From Linanthus parryae (lineage: Eukaryota > Streptophyta > Magnoliopsida > Ericales > Polemoniaceae), in NCBI GenBank assembly GCA_023055425.1, contig JALGPY010000071.1, positions 124,001 to 188,000 of the forward strand: a DNA stretch of 64,000 nucleotides, read 5' to 3'. The translations under genes were made by a program, and so were the position numbers. Below the pieces are notes generated by a model. The model was not told where the DNA came from. It did no database searches and worked only from the letters and a program-made list of their open reading frames with translations. Below, piece by piece: positions 32,602-43,254 of the stretch; position 1 is the stretch's first letter, and every line of letters starts with the position of its first letter.

Positions 32602-35600
32602 TTAGATGGACTTTAATCCCATCCCCACGGCCGACTTGTGCACTAAGTCCCTTGCTAACCCTTTGGTTAGATGATCCGCAAGATTTTGTTGTGTACGAAC
32701 AAACTCAACCGATATCACACCATTCATGATTAAGTCCCGAATGATGCTATGTCTGACACCCAAGTGTCTAGACTTGCCATTATACACCTGACTATATGCC
32801 TTAGCCAGAGTAGCAGCACTATCACACCTGATAGATATTGGTGAAATCGGTTTGGCCCACAATGGAATCTCATACACTAAATTCCTTAGCCATTCAGCCT
32901 CATTACCGGCTGCAGCTAATGCCACAAATTCAGATTCCATTGTCGATTTAGTAATGCAAGTTTGCTTCTTTGAAGCCCATGAGATTGCCCCTCCTCCAAG
33001 TAGATAAACCCATCCACTAGTTGAGGAATGATCTTCCATATTGTTTATCCAACTTGCATCAGAATATCCTTCTAGAACCGAAGGACTTCCACTGTATGTC
33101 AAACCATAATTCATGGTTTTCCTTAAATACTTGAATACTCTCCTCATTGCTTGCCGATGATGTGTGCTTGGATTGCTAGTATACCTACTTAGCTTTCCAA
33201 CAGCAAATGCTATATCTGGTCGTGTACTAATCATGGCATACATTAGACAACCAATAGCCCTAGAGTATTCCAGTTGAGATACAGCCTTGCCTTGGTTAGG
33301 CAACAATTTCACATTTGGTTCCATCGGAGTACTAACCGGAGAACAATTTTCACAGTTAAATTTCTTTAACACCTTCTCAATGTAATGAGATTGAGAAATA
33401 GAAATGGCCTTGTTCTCACGTTTAATCCTAATACCTAGGATTACTTCAGCCTCCCCCAAATCCTTCATTGAAAATTTAGATGACAAGAATTCCTTCGCTT
33501 GATCCACTTGATCTTGGCTGGTACCAAAGATCAACATGTCATCTACATATAAGCAAATTATGACTCCTTTACCAGAATCATCAAATTTGCTATATACACA
33601 CTTGTCTGCTTGGTTCAAATGATAACCACTAGACAACACAATATCATCAAATTTTTGATGCCATTGTTTAGGAGCTTGCTTTAAACCGTAAAGTGATTTA
33701 ACAAGCTTACACACCTTATGCTCATTTCCTGGCATAACAAATCCCTCGGGTTGTTTCATATATATCTCCTCATCCAAATCACCATTCAAGAATGCGGTTT
33801 TCACATCCATTTGGTGAATAACAAGATTATGTATAGCTGCAAGAGCTATTAATAATCTAATCGTGGATATCCTAGCAACAGGAGCATATGTATCAAAGTA
33901 GTCGATACCTTCTTTTTGTTTAAAACCACGTACAACCAGTCGGGCCTTAAACTTTTCTACGGTACCATCTACTTTCATCTTCTTTTTGAAGATCCACTTG
34001 GCATCAAGTGGTTTCAACCCAGGAGGCAAATCAGATAATTCCCAAGTCCCATTTTGCATGATCGAATCCATCTCATCATCTATTGCTTCTTTCCAGAATG
34101 CAACATCACGAGATGCCATAGCCTCACTATAGGTTCTAGGATCCTCCTCTATGCTAAAACAATAAGCATACTGAGTATGAATCTCATCCCTAGATCCCTC
34201 AACTAAATATAGTTGAAAATCAGAACCATAGTCCTTGGCTACTCTACCTCTTTTACTCTTTCTTATTTCAGGTAAAGTGATGGCGTCACTTGTTCCTTCA
34301 TTTTGAGCATTGCTCAAATTCGGAACCAAGTCCTTTGGTCTAGGTATGGAAGAAAACCTTTCTTCATCAAAGATAGCATCTCTTGACTCTATTACAGTAT
34401 TAATGGATACTGAGTCACTAGGTTCAATCACATAGAACCTATAAGCCTTGGAATGCATGGCATATCCAATGAAGATGCAATCTATACCTCTTTCACCAAG
34501 ATTCTTTCTCTTGGGATCATTGAGCCTAACAATGGCTCTACAACCCCAAACTCTCAAATAATGCAAGTTTGGAGGTTTACCATACCAAAGTTCATATGGG
34601 GTAATTTTGTTCCTTTTGTTAGGAACCCTATTAAGCAAATAGCAAGCTGTTAACATAGCTTCTCCCCAAAATCCAACACTCAAACCCGAGTAGGAAAGCA
34701 TGGAATTAACCATCTCCTTTAGAGTTCGATTCTTCCTCTCAGATACACCATTTTGTTGAGGTGTATAAGGAGCAGTGGTTTGGTGAATAATACCAACCTC
34801 TTGGAAATACTTAGGATCATAATATTCGCCTCCTCTATCCGTGCGTAAAATCTTTATTAAACCATTATTTTGCAACTCAACTTCAGTTTTGTATGTCTTG
34901 AACTTATCTAAAGCTTCATCTTTAGAGTGTGACAAGTACACATAGCAAAACCGAGTAGCATCGTCTATAAAAGTAATAACATACTTTTTGTTTCCTATAG
35001 ACGGTGTTGCATGAAAGTCACATAGATCACTATGAATTAGTTCAAGCACCTTAGAGTCCCTTTTAACATCCTTAAAAGGTTGTCTAGTTATCTTGGTCAG
35101 CATACAAGTTTTACACCTTTCGGTATTAATATCAAATGAAGGAATTAGACTCATTTTGGACATATCTTGTAACCTTTTAAAGTGTACATGTCCTAAACGT
35201 GCATGCCAAAGTGTTGATTTATCAATACTAGTACTAGCAACGCAAATTGAATTGTTACCAAAAGGAGCAACGATATTTAAACGAAGCATATCATTACATA
35301 AATAACCAAAGCCAACAAAAGAACCATGTTTTGACAATACAAACTTATCCGACTCAATAACCTGCTTGTATCCAAGCTTATTTAATACAATTCCAGACAA
35401 GAGATTCTTTCGAATCCCGGGTACAAACAATACATCATACAAACTTAAACATTTTCCAGAAGTAAATACTAGGTTAACACTTCCAACTCCATGGATTGGC
35501 TCGGTTGCAACATTCCCCATTCTTATTGTGGATCCATCTTCAATGGTCTGCATGGTTGTAAACCATCTTTGATCCTTGCATACATGTCTTGTAGCACCCG

Positions 35601-36579
35601 AATCAACCCACCATGATATGTCATCATCCTGCACATAAAATGCATCAGAATTTAGGGATACATAATTCTGAATTGAATTTCCAGGTTGTTCAATGAACAT
35701 ACCTTGTTGCTGATCTTGGCCTTTCGGCCCCTTTCCCTTGCCACTTGTGTCTTCACCTTTCTTACTTTTGCCCACACGACAATCCTTCTTGAAGTGCCCT
35801 GGTTTCCCACACTTCCAACATGCAAACTTTGGCTTCTTGTTAGGATTGTTGTCTTGCTGTTTAATTTTCCTTTTTCCAGATTTGTTCTTTCCCTTCGAAG
35901 AATCCCCTTCCTCCATCATATTCACAGAACCTGGATCAGCAGTAAGTTTGTCCTTGGGTTTGTCACTTTCTTGATCCCTCAAGGACTGTTCAATCTGAAA
36001 GTGACTGCCCAATTGCACCAAGGAAAGTTCTTCCTTTTTAAACTTCAACTTATGCCTAACATCCTTCCATGACGGAGGCAGTTTATCAATCACACTAGAA
36101 ACGGAAATTGATTCATCCATTTTCATGTTGTGTTGATTAAACCGCCCTAGGATACAAAGCAATTCATGGTATTGCTCCATCACAGGCCTTGAATCAACCA
36201 TTCTGTAATTGTTCCAATTACTGACCAGAAATTTTCTGCTTGAAGCATCTTCAGCCATGTATTTTGATTCAAGAGAATCCCACAGTTCTTTTGAACTCTC
36301 AACATTCTGATAAACATCAAACAAGGAATCAGACATACCGTTAAGAATGTGTCCGCGGCAGATGTAGTCATCATTCTCCCACTTTGATCTCCTCCTTGTC
36401 TGTTCCAGGGTTTCGTTCTCCACAGCTTCAGGCATCGGGGTGGTAAGAACATACACAACCTTCAGCGTCGTCAACAGGAAGTGCATCTTCTTCTGCCACC
36501 TTCGGAAATCCTGGCCCTCGAACTTCTCCAATTTCATGAACTTGCTCGTCATGTCCTGAGCATTGTTGCCGTTCGTCAT
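32602..36579 (-). CDS. Copia gag-pol polyprotein, intact (1,325 codons)
   Basis: Domains in order: UBN2-type gag (about 10-210); zinc knuckle C-W-K-C-G-K-P-G-H-F-K-K-D-C at about 254-267; aspartic protease with W-V-D-S-G-A-T-R-H-V at about 324-333; GAG-pre-integrase H-A-R-L-G-H near 459; integrase core with S-D-L-C-D, T-D-R-G-G-E-Y and S-E-R-K-N-R supplying the D,D,E residues; RVT_2 with M-D-V-K-T-A-F-L-N-G-D-L, S-L-Y-G-L-K-Q-A-P and Y-V-D-D; RNase H with S-D-A-S-W, T-M-E-S-E-F-V-A-L and D-S-A-A-T, ending A-D-H-L-T-K-G-L. The length is typical of Tnt1-like plant copia. ATG 36579 lies only 20 bases inside the 5' LTR. No stop, frameshift or missing catalytic residue is visible. Confidence 0.95.
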   Translation of the reverse strand: MTNGNNAQDMTSKFMKLEKFEGQDFRRWQKKMHFLLTTLKVVYVLTTPMPEAVENETLEQTRRRSKWENDDYICRGHILNGMSDSLFDVYQNVESSKELWDSLESKYMAEDASSRKFLVSNWNNYRMVDSRPVMEQYHELLCILGRFNQHNMKMDESISVSSVIDKLPPSWKDVRHKLKFKKEELSLVQLGSHFQIEQSLRDQESDKPKDKLTADPGSVNMMEEGDSSKGKNKSGKRKIKQQDNNPNKKPKFACWKCGKPGHFKKDCRVGKSKKGEDTSGKGKGPKGQDQQQGMFIEQPGNSIQNYVSLNSDAFYVQDDDISWWVDSGATRHVCKDQRWFTTMQTIEDGSTIRMGNVATEPIHGVGSVNLVFTSGKCLSLYDVLFVPGIRKNLLSGIVLNKLGYKQVIESDKFVLSKHGSFVGFGYLCNDMLRLNIVAPFGNNSICVASTSIDKSTLWHARLGHVHFKRLQDMSKMSLIPSFDINTERCKTCMLTKITRQPFKDVKRDSKVLELIHSDLCDFHATPSIGNKKYVITFIDDATRFCYVYLSHSKDEALDKFKTYKTEVELQNNGLIKILRTDRGGEYYDPKYFQEVGIIHQTTAPYTPQQNGVSERKNRTLKEMVNSMLSYSGLSVGFWGEAMLTACYLLNRVPNKRNKITPYELWYGKPPNLHYLRVWGCRAIVRLNDPKRKNLGERGIDCIFIGYAMHSKAYRFYVIEPSDSVSINTVIESRDAIFDEERFSSIPRPKDLVPNLSNAQNEGTSDAITLPEIRKSKRGRVAKDYGSDFQLYLVEGSRDEIHTQYAYCFSIEEDPRTYSEAMASRDVAFWKEAIDDEMDSIMQNGTWELSDLPPGLKPLDAKWIFKKKMKVDGTVEKFKARLVVRGFKQKEGIDYFDTYAPVARISTIRLLIALAAIHNLVIHQMDVKTAFLNGDLDEEIYMKQPEGFVMPGNEHKVCKLVKSLYGLKQAPKQWHQKFDDIVLSSGYHLNQADKCVYSKFDDSGKGVIICLYVDDMLIFGTSQDQVDQAKEFLSSKFSMKDLGEAEVILGIRIKRENKAISISQSHYIEKVLKKFNCENCSPVSTPMEPNVKLLPNQGKAVSQLEYSRAIGCLMYAMISTRPDIAFAVGKLSRYTSNPSTHHRQAMRRVFKYLRKTMNYGLTYSGSPSVLEGYSDASWINNMEDHSSTSGWVYLLGGGAISWASKKQTCITKSTMESEFVALAAAGNEAEWLRNLVYEIPLWAKPISPISIRCDSAATLAKAYSQVYNGKSRHLGVRHSIIRDLIMNGVISVEFVRTQQNLADHLTKGLARDLVHKSAVGMGLKSI

Positions 36580-36599
36580 GATGCAGATACTTTAATCTT

Positions 36600-37165
36600 T
36601 GTAGGATTACTGGGTGGTGTTTAGTACGGGAACGATTGAACTTGGATGATCTCTGAGTCGTGATATCACTTTCAGATTAAAGTATTTCGGCGTTGTGCAC
36701 GAAATCTCCAATCGGATAAAACAGAGAATTCAAGAACGAATATGAGTTCCTCTTTGTTTCTGAATTCGACCAAACTGACAAATAGGGAGGGAGAAGGCGG
36801 TTAATCTGGCGGTTACAACCGCCAGATTTCAGTCCGTTTTTTTAACAGAAAATTAAATCGGAGACGTTTTTTGTGAAGCACTGAAACGTCAAAAATCCAA
36901 TTTTTCCACGCTGACCGGCCAGCGCGACCGCCGCCAGGGGCGTTGCCCCTTGGACCCCACCGGGGGCGCTGCCCCCGGACCCCCGTCGGGGGCTGCGCCC
37001 CCGAACCCCCGCAGTCGTCCGCGAGTTCCTTGTCCAAGTCATTAACATAGTTGTGTGCACGCGTGTACTCCACACCTCCTAACGTGTACAACGTAATGCC
37101 AATGTCTACTTAGTCGTAAGTAAATCCGATTACACAAATGGCCGATGACACTAAAATCACCAACA
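36600..37165 (-). repeat. 5' LTR of the copia element (566 bp)
   Basis: Contains the element promoter by position. Its GC hairpin array lies at 36935-37002. The usual TGGTATCAGAGC primer-binding site does not follow this LTR. Confidence 0.95.
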
Positions 37166-37170
37166 TGATC

Positions 37171-38061
37171 TAGCTTGTAAACATCTATACCATCGGTCAT
37201 ATAAAACGGTGGTTCCGAGCGTGAATCGGGGAAGTCGATATACCGAGCAATCAATAAGAGTTCTCCACGAGATTCCACAAGATATAGCTTCTCAGTCCCA
37301 TTGAATTCCGCGGTATCAAAAGGAGCATATTCCTCTAATATTGGCGGATGAGGGCCATCAATGTTGGAGCAAACTAAAAGTCTGCCCTGAACACCGAGCA
37401 CAAAGATTTGACCATTGTAAGAAGCAATGTCATTGATATGTCCGGTACTATAACCACCCAAACGAGACAAGGTGTCCCAAGTGTTGTTGTGAGGCCTCAT
37501 TACTGTCACGTCACCCTGTGAGCCCGTCGTAACCACAAGGAAGTTGTCGTAGTCGGAGAAAGTAGGCGGTGGTCTCTTGATTAATATAGCTCTATCTATG
37601 TAAAACTTGCGCATCCAAAGGGCCTTTTCCTCGTCGTCGTCGAACCTTCTGTCGCATCTATGCTGTGTGTGTTGCGGGAGGAGAATGCGTCGACGGCTCA
37701 AGGGATTGAATAGATGTAACTGGAGGTCGGGACCCAGGGTCACAATCCAGCCGTAAGGAGACCCCCAACAGCGTCTCCCGCGGATCTCGGGCAGATCCAT
37801 GACAAACCTATTATTATTCTTCTTCTTGTACATGCTTAGCAAACCTCTCTCGTTGACCGGCGGATCGCTGTTGCTGCCACGGTCGTCCTCCTGACAGCAG
37901 AGCAATAGCCATGGAGGGAGGGAAACATGAGGTTGCTTACCTGCGGAAGATGATCTAAAAGCTCGGCAGACAGCAGAGAAGGCTGAGTGATCCTCGATGA
38001 CAACAAATTTGTCTGCGATTACCACGACGAGGTGACGAGGGAGGGTGCTCCAATCTGCCAT
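37171..38061 (-). pseudogene. DUF295 F-box gene, N-terminal segment (split by copia)
   Basis: ATG 38061 opens with W-S-T-L-P-R-H-L, an F-box-like N-terminus, followed by V-C-R-A-F-R-S. F-box proteins are substrate adaptors of SCF ubiquitin ligases. Next come P-W-L-L-L, G-S-P-Y-G-W-I-V-T, L-F-N-P-L-S-R-R-R-I and the long beta-rich DUF295 body with a late D-G-I-D-V-Y-K-L-D. The gene continues at 31502 after the copia element. Transcription would read into the 5' LTR and end within it, giving a truncated product that lacks the conserved DUF295 end. The gene had no intron in the visible parts. Family is clear; the specific member is not. Confidence 0.88.
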
Positions 38062-38133
38062 AGAAATAGTTTCTACTCAAGCAACCAGTTACTTCTTGTT
38101 GTAGTAGCTCACAAAGGGAGTAGTATCTGTGTG

Positions 38134-38144
38134 TGTATATATAT
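38134..38144 (-). promoter_or_regulatory. TATA box of the F-box gene
   Basis: TATATATATA lies about 75 bases upstream of ATG 38061 on the minus strand. The solo LTR starts four bases further upstream. Confidence 0.6.
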
Positions 38145-38148
38145 AGAT

Positions 38149-38469
38149 TGTTAGGGTTTACTTAACGTGATCGTAATTCTAGACACGATCAAGTCTCCAC
38201 ACACACTAGAGTTGTTAACCCACACACAAAAACACTCTCAAACTTCGATAATTTTCATTGATATCCTAAAACTGAGCGATTACATCGACTTAAATAGAAA
38301 AACAAACTAAACCCTAACTAGACAATTTGACCTAACGGGCTCGGCCCGTTCCTACTACTAATTAAATAAATAACTAATTGAACTAATTAAATAAATAAAC
38401 TTAAATAACAAATACTAATAATTAAGTAAATTAATAAATAAGGTTGATGATTCGGTTGACCCCGTATCA
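38149..38469 (-). mobile_element. Solo LTR at the F-box promoter
   Basis: 321 bp running from TGATACGGGG to a CA end on the minus strand, related to the solo LTR at 25938-27076. Flanks TAGAT and CAGAT form an imperfect 5-bp duplication. It separates the TATA box from upstream promoter sequence. Confidence 0.8.
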
Positions 38470-38779
38470 CAGATAGAGGGAGAGGACAAACGTACACTGA
38501 ATCCGTATTGTAGCTCACAGAGAGAGTAGTACTACTATCCGTGCGTGTATATTTAGGGAGGACAAACGTTATTAAAAGAAGAATAACAAAGACACTGAAT
38601 AATGGGCCCGAATTTCCCACCTCTCTAAGGTGGTGTGATTTTATGTTAAATTGCCAAGAGATTAAGGAAACAATAAAAATTCCTATAGCCACAACAACGC
38701 AAGTTAAAAGAAGAATAAGAAAGCCCCCGAATTCATTCATCAGGTTTAAACAATTCCAACAGAACAACCATTCAAAATA
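38470..38779. repeat. Duplicated core-promoter block upstream of the F-box gene
   Basis: AGCTCACAGAGAGAGTAGTA followed by GTGCGTGTATATTTA (38513-38554) repeats the block next to the gene's TATA box (38106-38145), and GAGGACAAACG occurs at 38481 and 38560. A tandem duplication of about 80 bp therefore preceded the LTR insertion. AAAAGAAGAATAA also repeats at 38573 and 38706. Confidence 0.7.
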
Positions 38780-40474
38780 GGGTAAAAGACATTTTCCACC
38801 ATCCGATTATGGACAAAATACATTTTGCCTGATGATTTATGAAAAAAATACATTTTACACCCTTGTTTACGGACGGAGGGCGGACCGCCCTTCTGTTACA
38901 ATCCATTAGTGGAGGGGTGCAAACTGGCTTGTTGTGACAAGAATTTTCCACGAAAATAGTCTTCTGACAGCTAAATTAAAATAATCTTCATTTTAGTGAA
39001 AACACTAAAATGATTCTGTTTCGAAACCATTATATGATATGTAGGTTTTAGTATAATAAAACCAAGACATCATATATAGGTTTTTCTTCATTGTTGTATT
39101 TTTTTATTATCACATTTTTTTAAAATGCTTTTATTATCACATCTTGGTTTCAACCGTTGTAACTTTTTTTTTAAATGATGAAACCTATTGTTGGATGTTC
39201 CGACGTAAACACTGTGATTTTTTTCGTGTAAAGACACTTTCACCCCCTCTAGTTTCATTGAAGGACATTCTCATTCCCTCTAGTTTTGGAAAGACATTTT
39301 AACCCCTTTAGTGTGTCGAACTCCAAAAAATGTAAATCGTGTATTGTTATACCTATAGTCTGGAATTGAGAATCGTCAGAAAAAATAACTTTTGGACAAA
39401 TTTGCCCTCATTATAGGCATTACCAAATGATATATTATAATTTTTGCACAAATAATTGTCAGAGTGCAATTTGAAAAATCATCAAAACCTCACCACTTAA
39501 TTTTTGGAGGCAATCATATTAAAAAGTCGGGTGTTTACGTTTACAACATAAATAAAATCAGACACACACTATAGTCATCTCAAATCAATCACTACCTTTT
39601 ACGTGAACGACAACTCTACCGCTGCCTCCTAAATCTGGATGGTGATGGTTCTTTTCATGTGCCTCCCCAGGTAGCATGAGTTGGGTGATGCCTTGTTATT
39701 CTTATCACGGTCCCTTGTTTGAATTTATAGAAACTAATAATAGTTTAATTTTGTGTGTTTGCAGGTTGTGCAATTTTTGGTAGGAGGTACAACAAGTCTG
39801 GAGTTGGTTAAGAAGTACCATAAGTTGGGTATTTGAAACAGTGAAGTAGTAATATTTGATATAGTAGCTTCAAAATTGCAGTAGTCCTTTCCTGGAAAAA
39901 TTAAATTTTACTAGTCCATTCATATGAGGAACTACATTTCGTAATCAACAATTGCCCAGCAAACAAGCGACGTAAATTAAAAAATACTCGTGTCGTGAGG
40001 GCTTGGATTCAATCATGTTCGTTGTTGAGCATCCATTATCCTGCATCAAGCATCAAAAACAAACAAAAGAAGCATAATTAAGACATAAAGTGGACTGAAT
40101 CTATGTAAGCAAGTCCAAGTTAATCAAATAATGTTTAGGACGGTTCTACGATGAAGTGACTAAAATTCATGCGTACATGTCCATCGTGCATTGAAAATAG
40201 CACTACTAAAATAGACAACTATCTGAATCCTAAATAGCAATAAAGCAGCAAATAAAAATGCTTATTACTCAACATAGAAAAGAACTACAATATTGGGGCA
40301 CGTCTACGAGATTTTGATCCTGAAGGGAACGTGTCATGTGCTTCACTGCTGCAGAGACTACTTCCCTGCCCGCTTTTTCATGAAATCCATGTCACTACGT
40401 ATTCTCTTATTTCTTGCCTTCCCCCTTGAACGCAACAACATGAAGTTAGGGATGAATGTTCTGTCACGGGCTGG

Positions 40475-41880
40475 CTATGGCCAATATGTTTGATTTTCGA
40501 TGTTCATGATTGTGTGTTCGTATATTTGGGCCCATGTAGTGACATGAAACCAGTGTGGAACATACTCCATCCAGTCCTTTGCCCGACTTTGACATGCTGC
40601 AATTACATGTGAGCACGGGTTCCCATAGATTGACCACTTACCACATGAACAATATCGATCCTCTAACCTAAAAGTCTGCACATTACCCCCTGACGTTCCT
40701 TGGTACCTGCTGTGCACTGTGAAAATACCGCGCTCGTAGTTATGACCTCTAACTTCATGAGTACTTGACTTGTTTTCCATTTATTTATGCGCTCATGAAC
40801 TTGGGGTGTAACACCGGAACGCGATTCACATAAACGTTTTGCCTAGCAAAAATAATACGTGATGTTAGATATAACTAAATGATCCCAAAATCTACATAAA
40901 TTTTTTGCACATTAATTTAAAATAACTTGCAGTCGAATAACGGCCGGAAAAGTATTTATTGATACGAAAATATATGGACTCCACCAAAGCCGTTATTGAT
41001 AAGGCTCTAGCACCTAACAATGCATTGTTGAATGATTCGGCCAAGTTGCTCGTGAGAATTCCATACTGACGCCCGCCATCATGCGATAGAGTCCACTTCT
41101 CAAGGGGGATCTTGCGAAGCCACTTTTCTGCATTCTCATCTATGGCCTTGATGAGCGTCATCGCCTCCTCAAATTTACGAACTTGGTGCTCTGTTGCGGC
41201 TTTCATCATTAACTCGGCGATGGCAGTCTTGTGATCAGAGCAAGCATCCATGAGATTTCCTTGTATATGTCGTATGCATAACGCATGGTGAACACCATAC
41301 TTTTCCTTTGTCCAACCATTGCGATGGTCATTAACTGCCGCTATAATACCCCCACCGCGGTCTGAAATGAGACATATATCTGCACGATCCTTTTCCACAT
41401 GGTTGCGGAGGTTGTGTAAAATGAAACCCCAATTCTCCTTGCACTCACCATCAGCAATTGCAAATGCGAGGGGGGAAATTTGTCCATTAGCATCAACTCC
41501 ATTGGCAACCATTATAACCCCTTTGTACTTTCCCTTAAAAAATATGGCATCAATGGTAATTAAAGGTCGACTGTACTTAAATCCCTCTATAGAACCACTC
41601 AGTGCCCAAAAAACAGACTCAAGCACGTGAATACCAACCATATTGGTGCGACTAGTTACATAACTGACCACAGTATCAGGATTGTAATGCTGCATTGCTG
41701 TTAGAAATTTTGGCAATTGTTTGTATGAATCATCCCAATCTCCAAACGCCATTTGAATCGCCTTATTCTTGGCAATGCAAGCCTTGCGATATAAAATCGT
41801 CATCACTTCAAATTGATCTTTAATTGTCTCAATAATATCAGCCACCTTGTAATCTGAATTATTCTTAAACCATCTTTTTC
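40475..41880 (-). pseudogene. MULE transposase (MuDR type), broken
   Basis: From about 41880 the frame reads D-Y-K-V-A-D-I-I-E-T-I-K, then the 41845-40892 segment has the MULE core: I-T-I-D-A-I-F-F-K-G-K-Y-K-G with the first catalytic Asp, then I-S-D-R-G-G-G-I with the second. Later blocks include H-H-A-L-C-I-R-H-I-Q-G-N and L-T-S-N-L-A-E-S-F-N. A stop follows at about 40892. After a gap, P-Q-V-H-E-R-I-N-K and, in another frame (40780-40475), the SWIM finger C-S-C-G-K-W-x-x-x-G-x-P-C-S-H appear. Scraps of the C-terminus (R-G-K-A-R-N-K-R-I-R) continue to about 40380. The first ATG in the long frame is not the true start. Confidence 0.88.
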
Positions 41881-41939
41881 TCTATCCTTCAGCCTCTTCC
41901 TCCGTCCAAAACAATCATTTACTTGTGTCCGCATGATTG

Positions 41940-43100
41940 TTTGAAGGACGGACTTGTCCCTATGCCTGTTTTGCCCATTTGTTTTTCTTGTTCTATCTCA
42001 CCACAACCACCTTAGAGGTATTTCCCACCAAGGTATTTCCCACCTCTCTTCTATGTTTTTCTTGTTCTATCTCACCACAACCACCAACACCACCACCAGT
42101 CCACCACCAACACTAATCAAAACAATCATCCATCCCAACGATGACAATTGAAAATCCAAAATCAGACCCTAAAAGTAAACCATCTTCATTCATGACCTCC
42201 ACCACAGCAACATCAACACCACCTCACTTCAATTCAACCCTCACTCTCGACCTAGTTAACTCTCACCAAAAAAGCAGCACATTTTTTCCAAACCCCATAT
42301 CAATTCATCCCAAACACAATCCAATTGAAGACCCAACATATCAAACCCACACTTAAACAAACTCAACCCGAATCAGTGACATGGGCTGAGTACAAGAGAG
42401 GGAGGAGGAGCATGTGATATGTCGATTAAGAATTCGGAAGAAAAGGAGGACAAAGACGACGAATTCGAGCCAGAAAACTTCGATCTTGATGGTGGCAACA
42501 GGGCCATCATCGTCGTCCCCAACGCCAAAATAGGGCCACCACAGCATCAAACCCTCTCCTCCTCGACCTCCTGCTGTCGAATCCAAACCCACTACAACAT
42601 CAAACCCTCTCTCATCGCACCCAGACCCACCATTGTGTCGGTTCAAGGGTTCAGCGGTGTGGGCGGTTGTTGGAGATGTGGATTGAAGTTTATCGATGGA
42701 TATTTGTGAAGGTTGGGGGTTCTGTGGTGAACAGGGTTGGGGATTGCTCTGGGTTCAATGGTGAATAACGAAGTGGTAACAACGACGATTTAGGAGGTGT
42801 TGGGGATTGCTCTGGGTTTGATTGGAGAAGACCACGGCTGGGTCTTGTGGTCCGATAAGAGAGAGAGACAGAGAGATGGAGGTGAGGAGGAGAAATGAGG
42901 GAGTTGATGAACTGGAGAAGAAGTGAGGCGGAAGAGAGAGACAGAGAGAGGGGAAGAGATAAGGCAAATTGGAGTCGGCATTCCGGTGAGCCGCCCGGTG
43001 GTGTGGTACGTAGTGGGTTTAGTACGTCCCGCCAAAACTGCTCTGAAACAAAGAAAAATGTGTGCCGCACTCACGAAGGATTGCTAGTGATATACTGGAG
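41940..43100. other. GC-richer block inside the MULE, possible captured host DNA
   Basis: Contains a tandem duplication of TTTTTCTTGTTCTATCTCAC (about 41981 and 42057), Thr/Ser/Pro-rich frames on plus and CT-rich leader-like sequence on minus (43074-42690). None of the frames is convincing as a protein. MULEs often capture gene pieces, and this block is the only candidate. Confidence 0.4.
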
Positions 43101-43254
43101 TTATTTTGTCTAACTCTAGGGGTAATTATGTCTTTTTACTCCTCGTTTAATGTGGTGTTAGTTTTTTACTCTGACAAGAGTGCAAAAAGTATTTATCGAT
43201 AAATCAGAGGGCAAAATATATTTAATCGAAAATCGAGGCGTAGAAAATGTCTTT

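Larger units (their letters stand above)
31508..37165 (-). mobile_element. Complete Ty1/copia retrotransposon inserted in an F-box gene
   Basis: 5,658 bp, transcribed on the minus strand. Both LTRs are 566 bp (36600-37165 is 5', 31508-32073 is 3'), beginning TGTTGG and ending CCTACA in element orientation. The 5-bp duplication TGATC lies at 31503-31507 and 37166-37170. By eye the LTRs differ at two positions (near 31533/36625 and 31894/36986). One uninterrupted 1,325-codon gag-pol frame fills the interior. Near-identical LTRs and an intact frame mark it as recently inserted and possibly still mobile. Confidence 0.95.

Noticed and set aside
42690..43074. 126-codon minus frame as a secreted or leader protein
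   Set aside because: It is a GAGAGA/CTCTCT-rich stretch typical of gene leaders, not a protein domain.
41954..43113. Several Ser/Thr/Pro-rich and Arg-rich frames on both strands as host genes
   Set aside because: Low-complexity CT/GA-rich sequence, overlapping on both strands, no motif.
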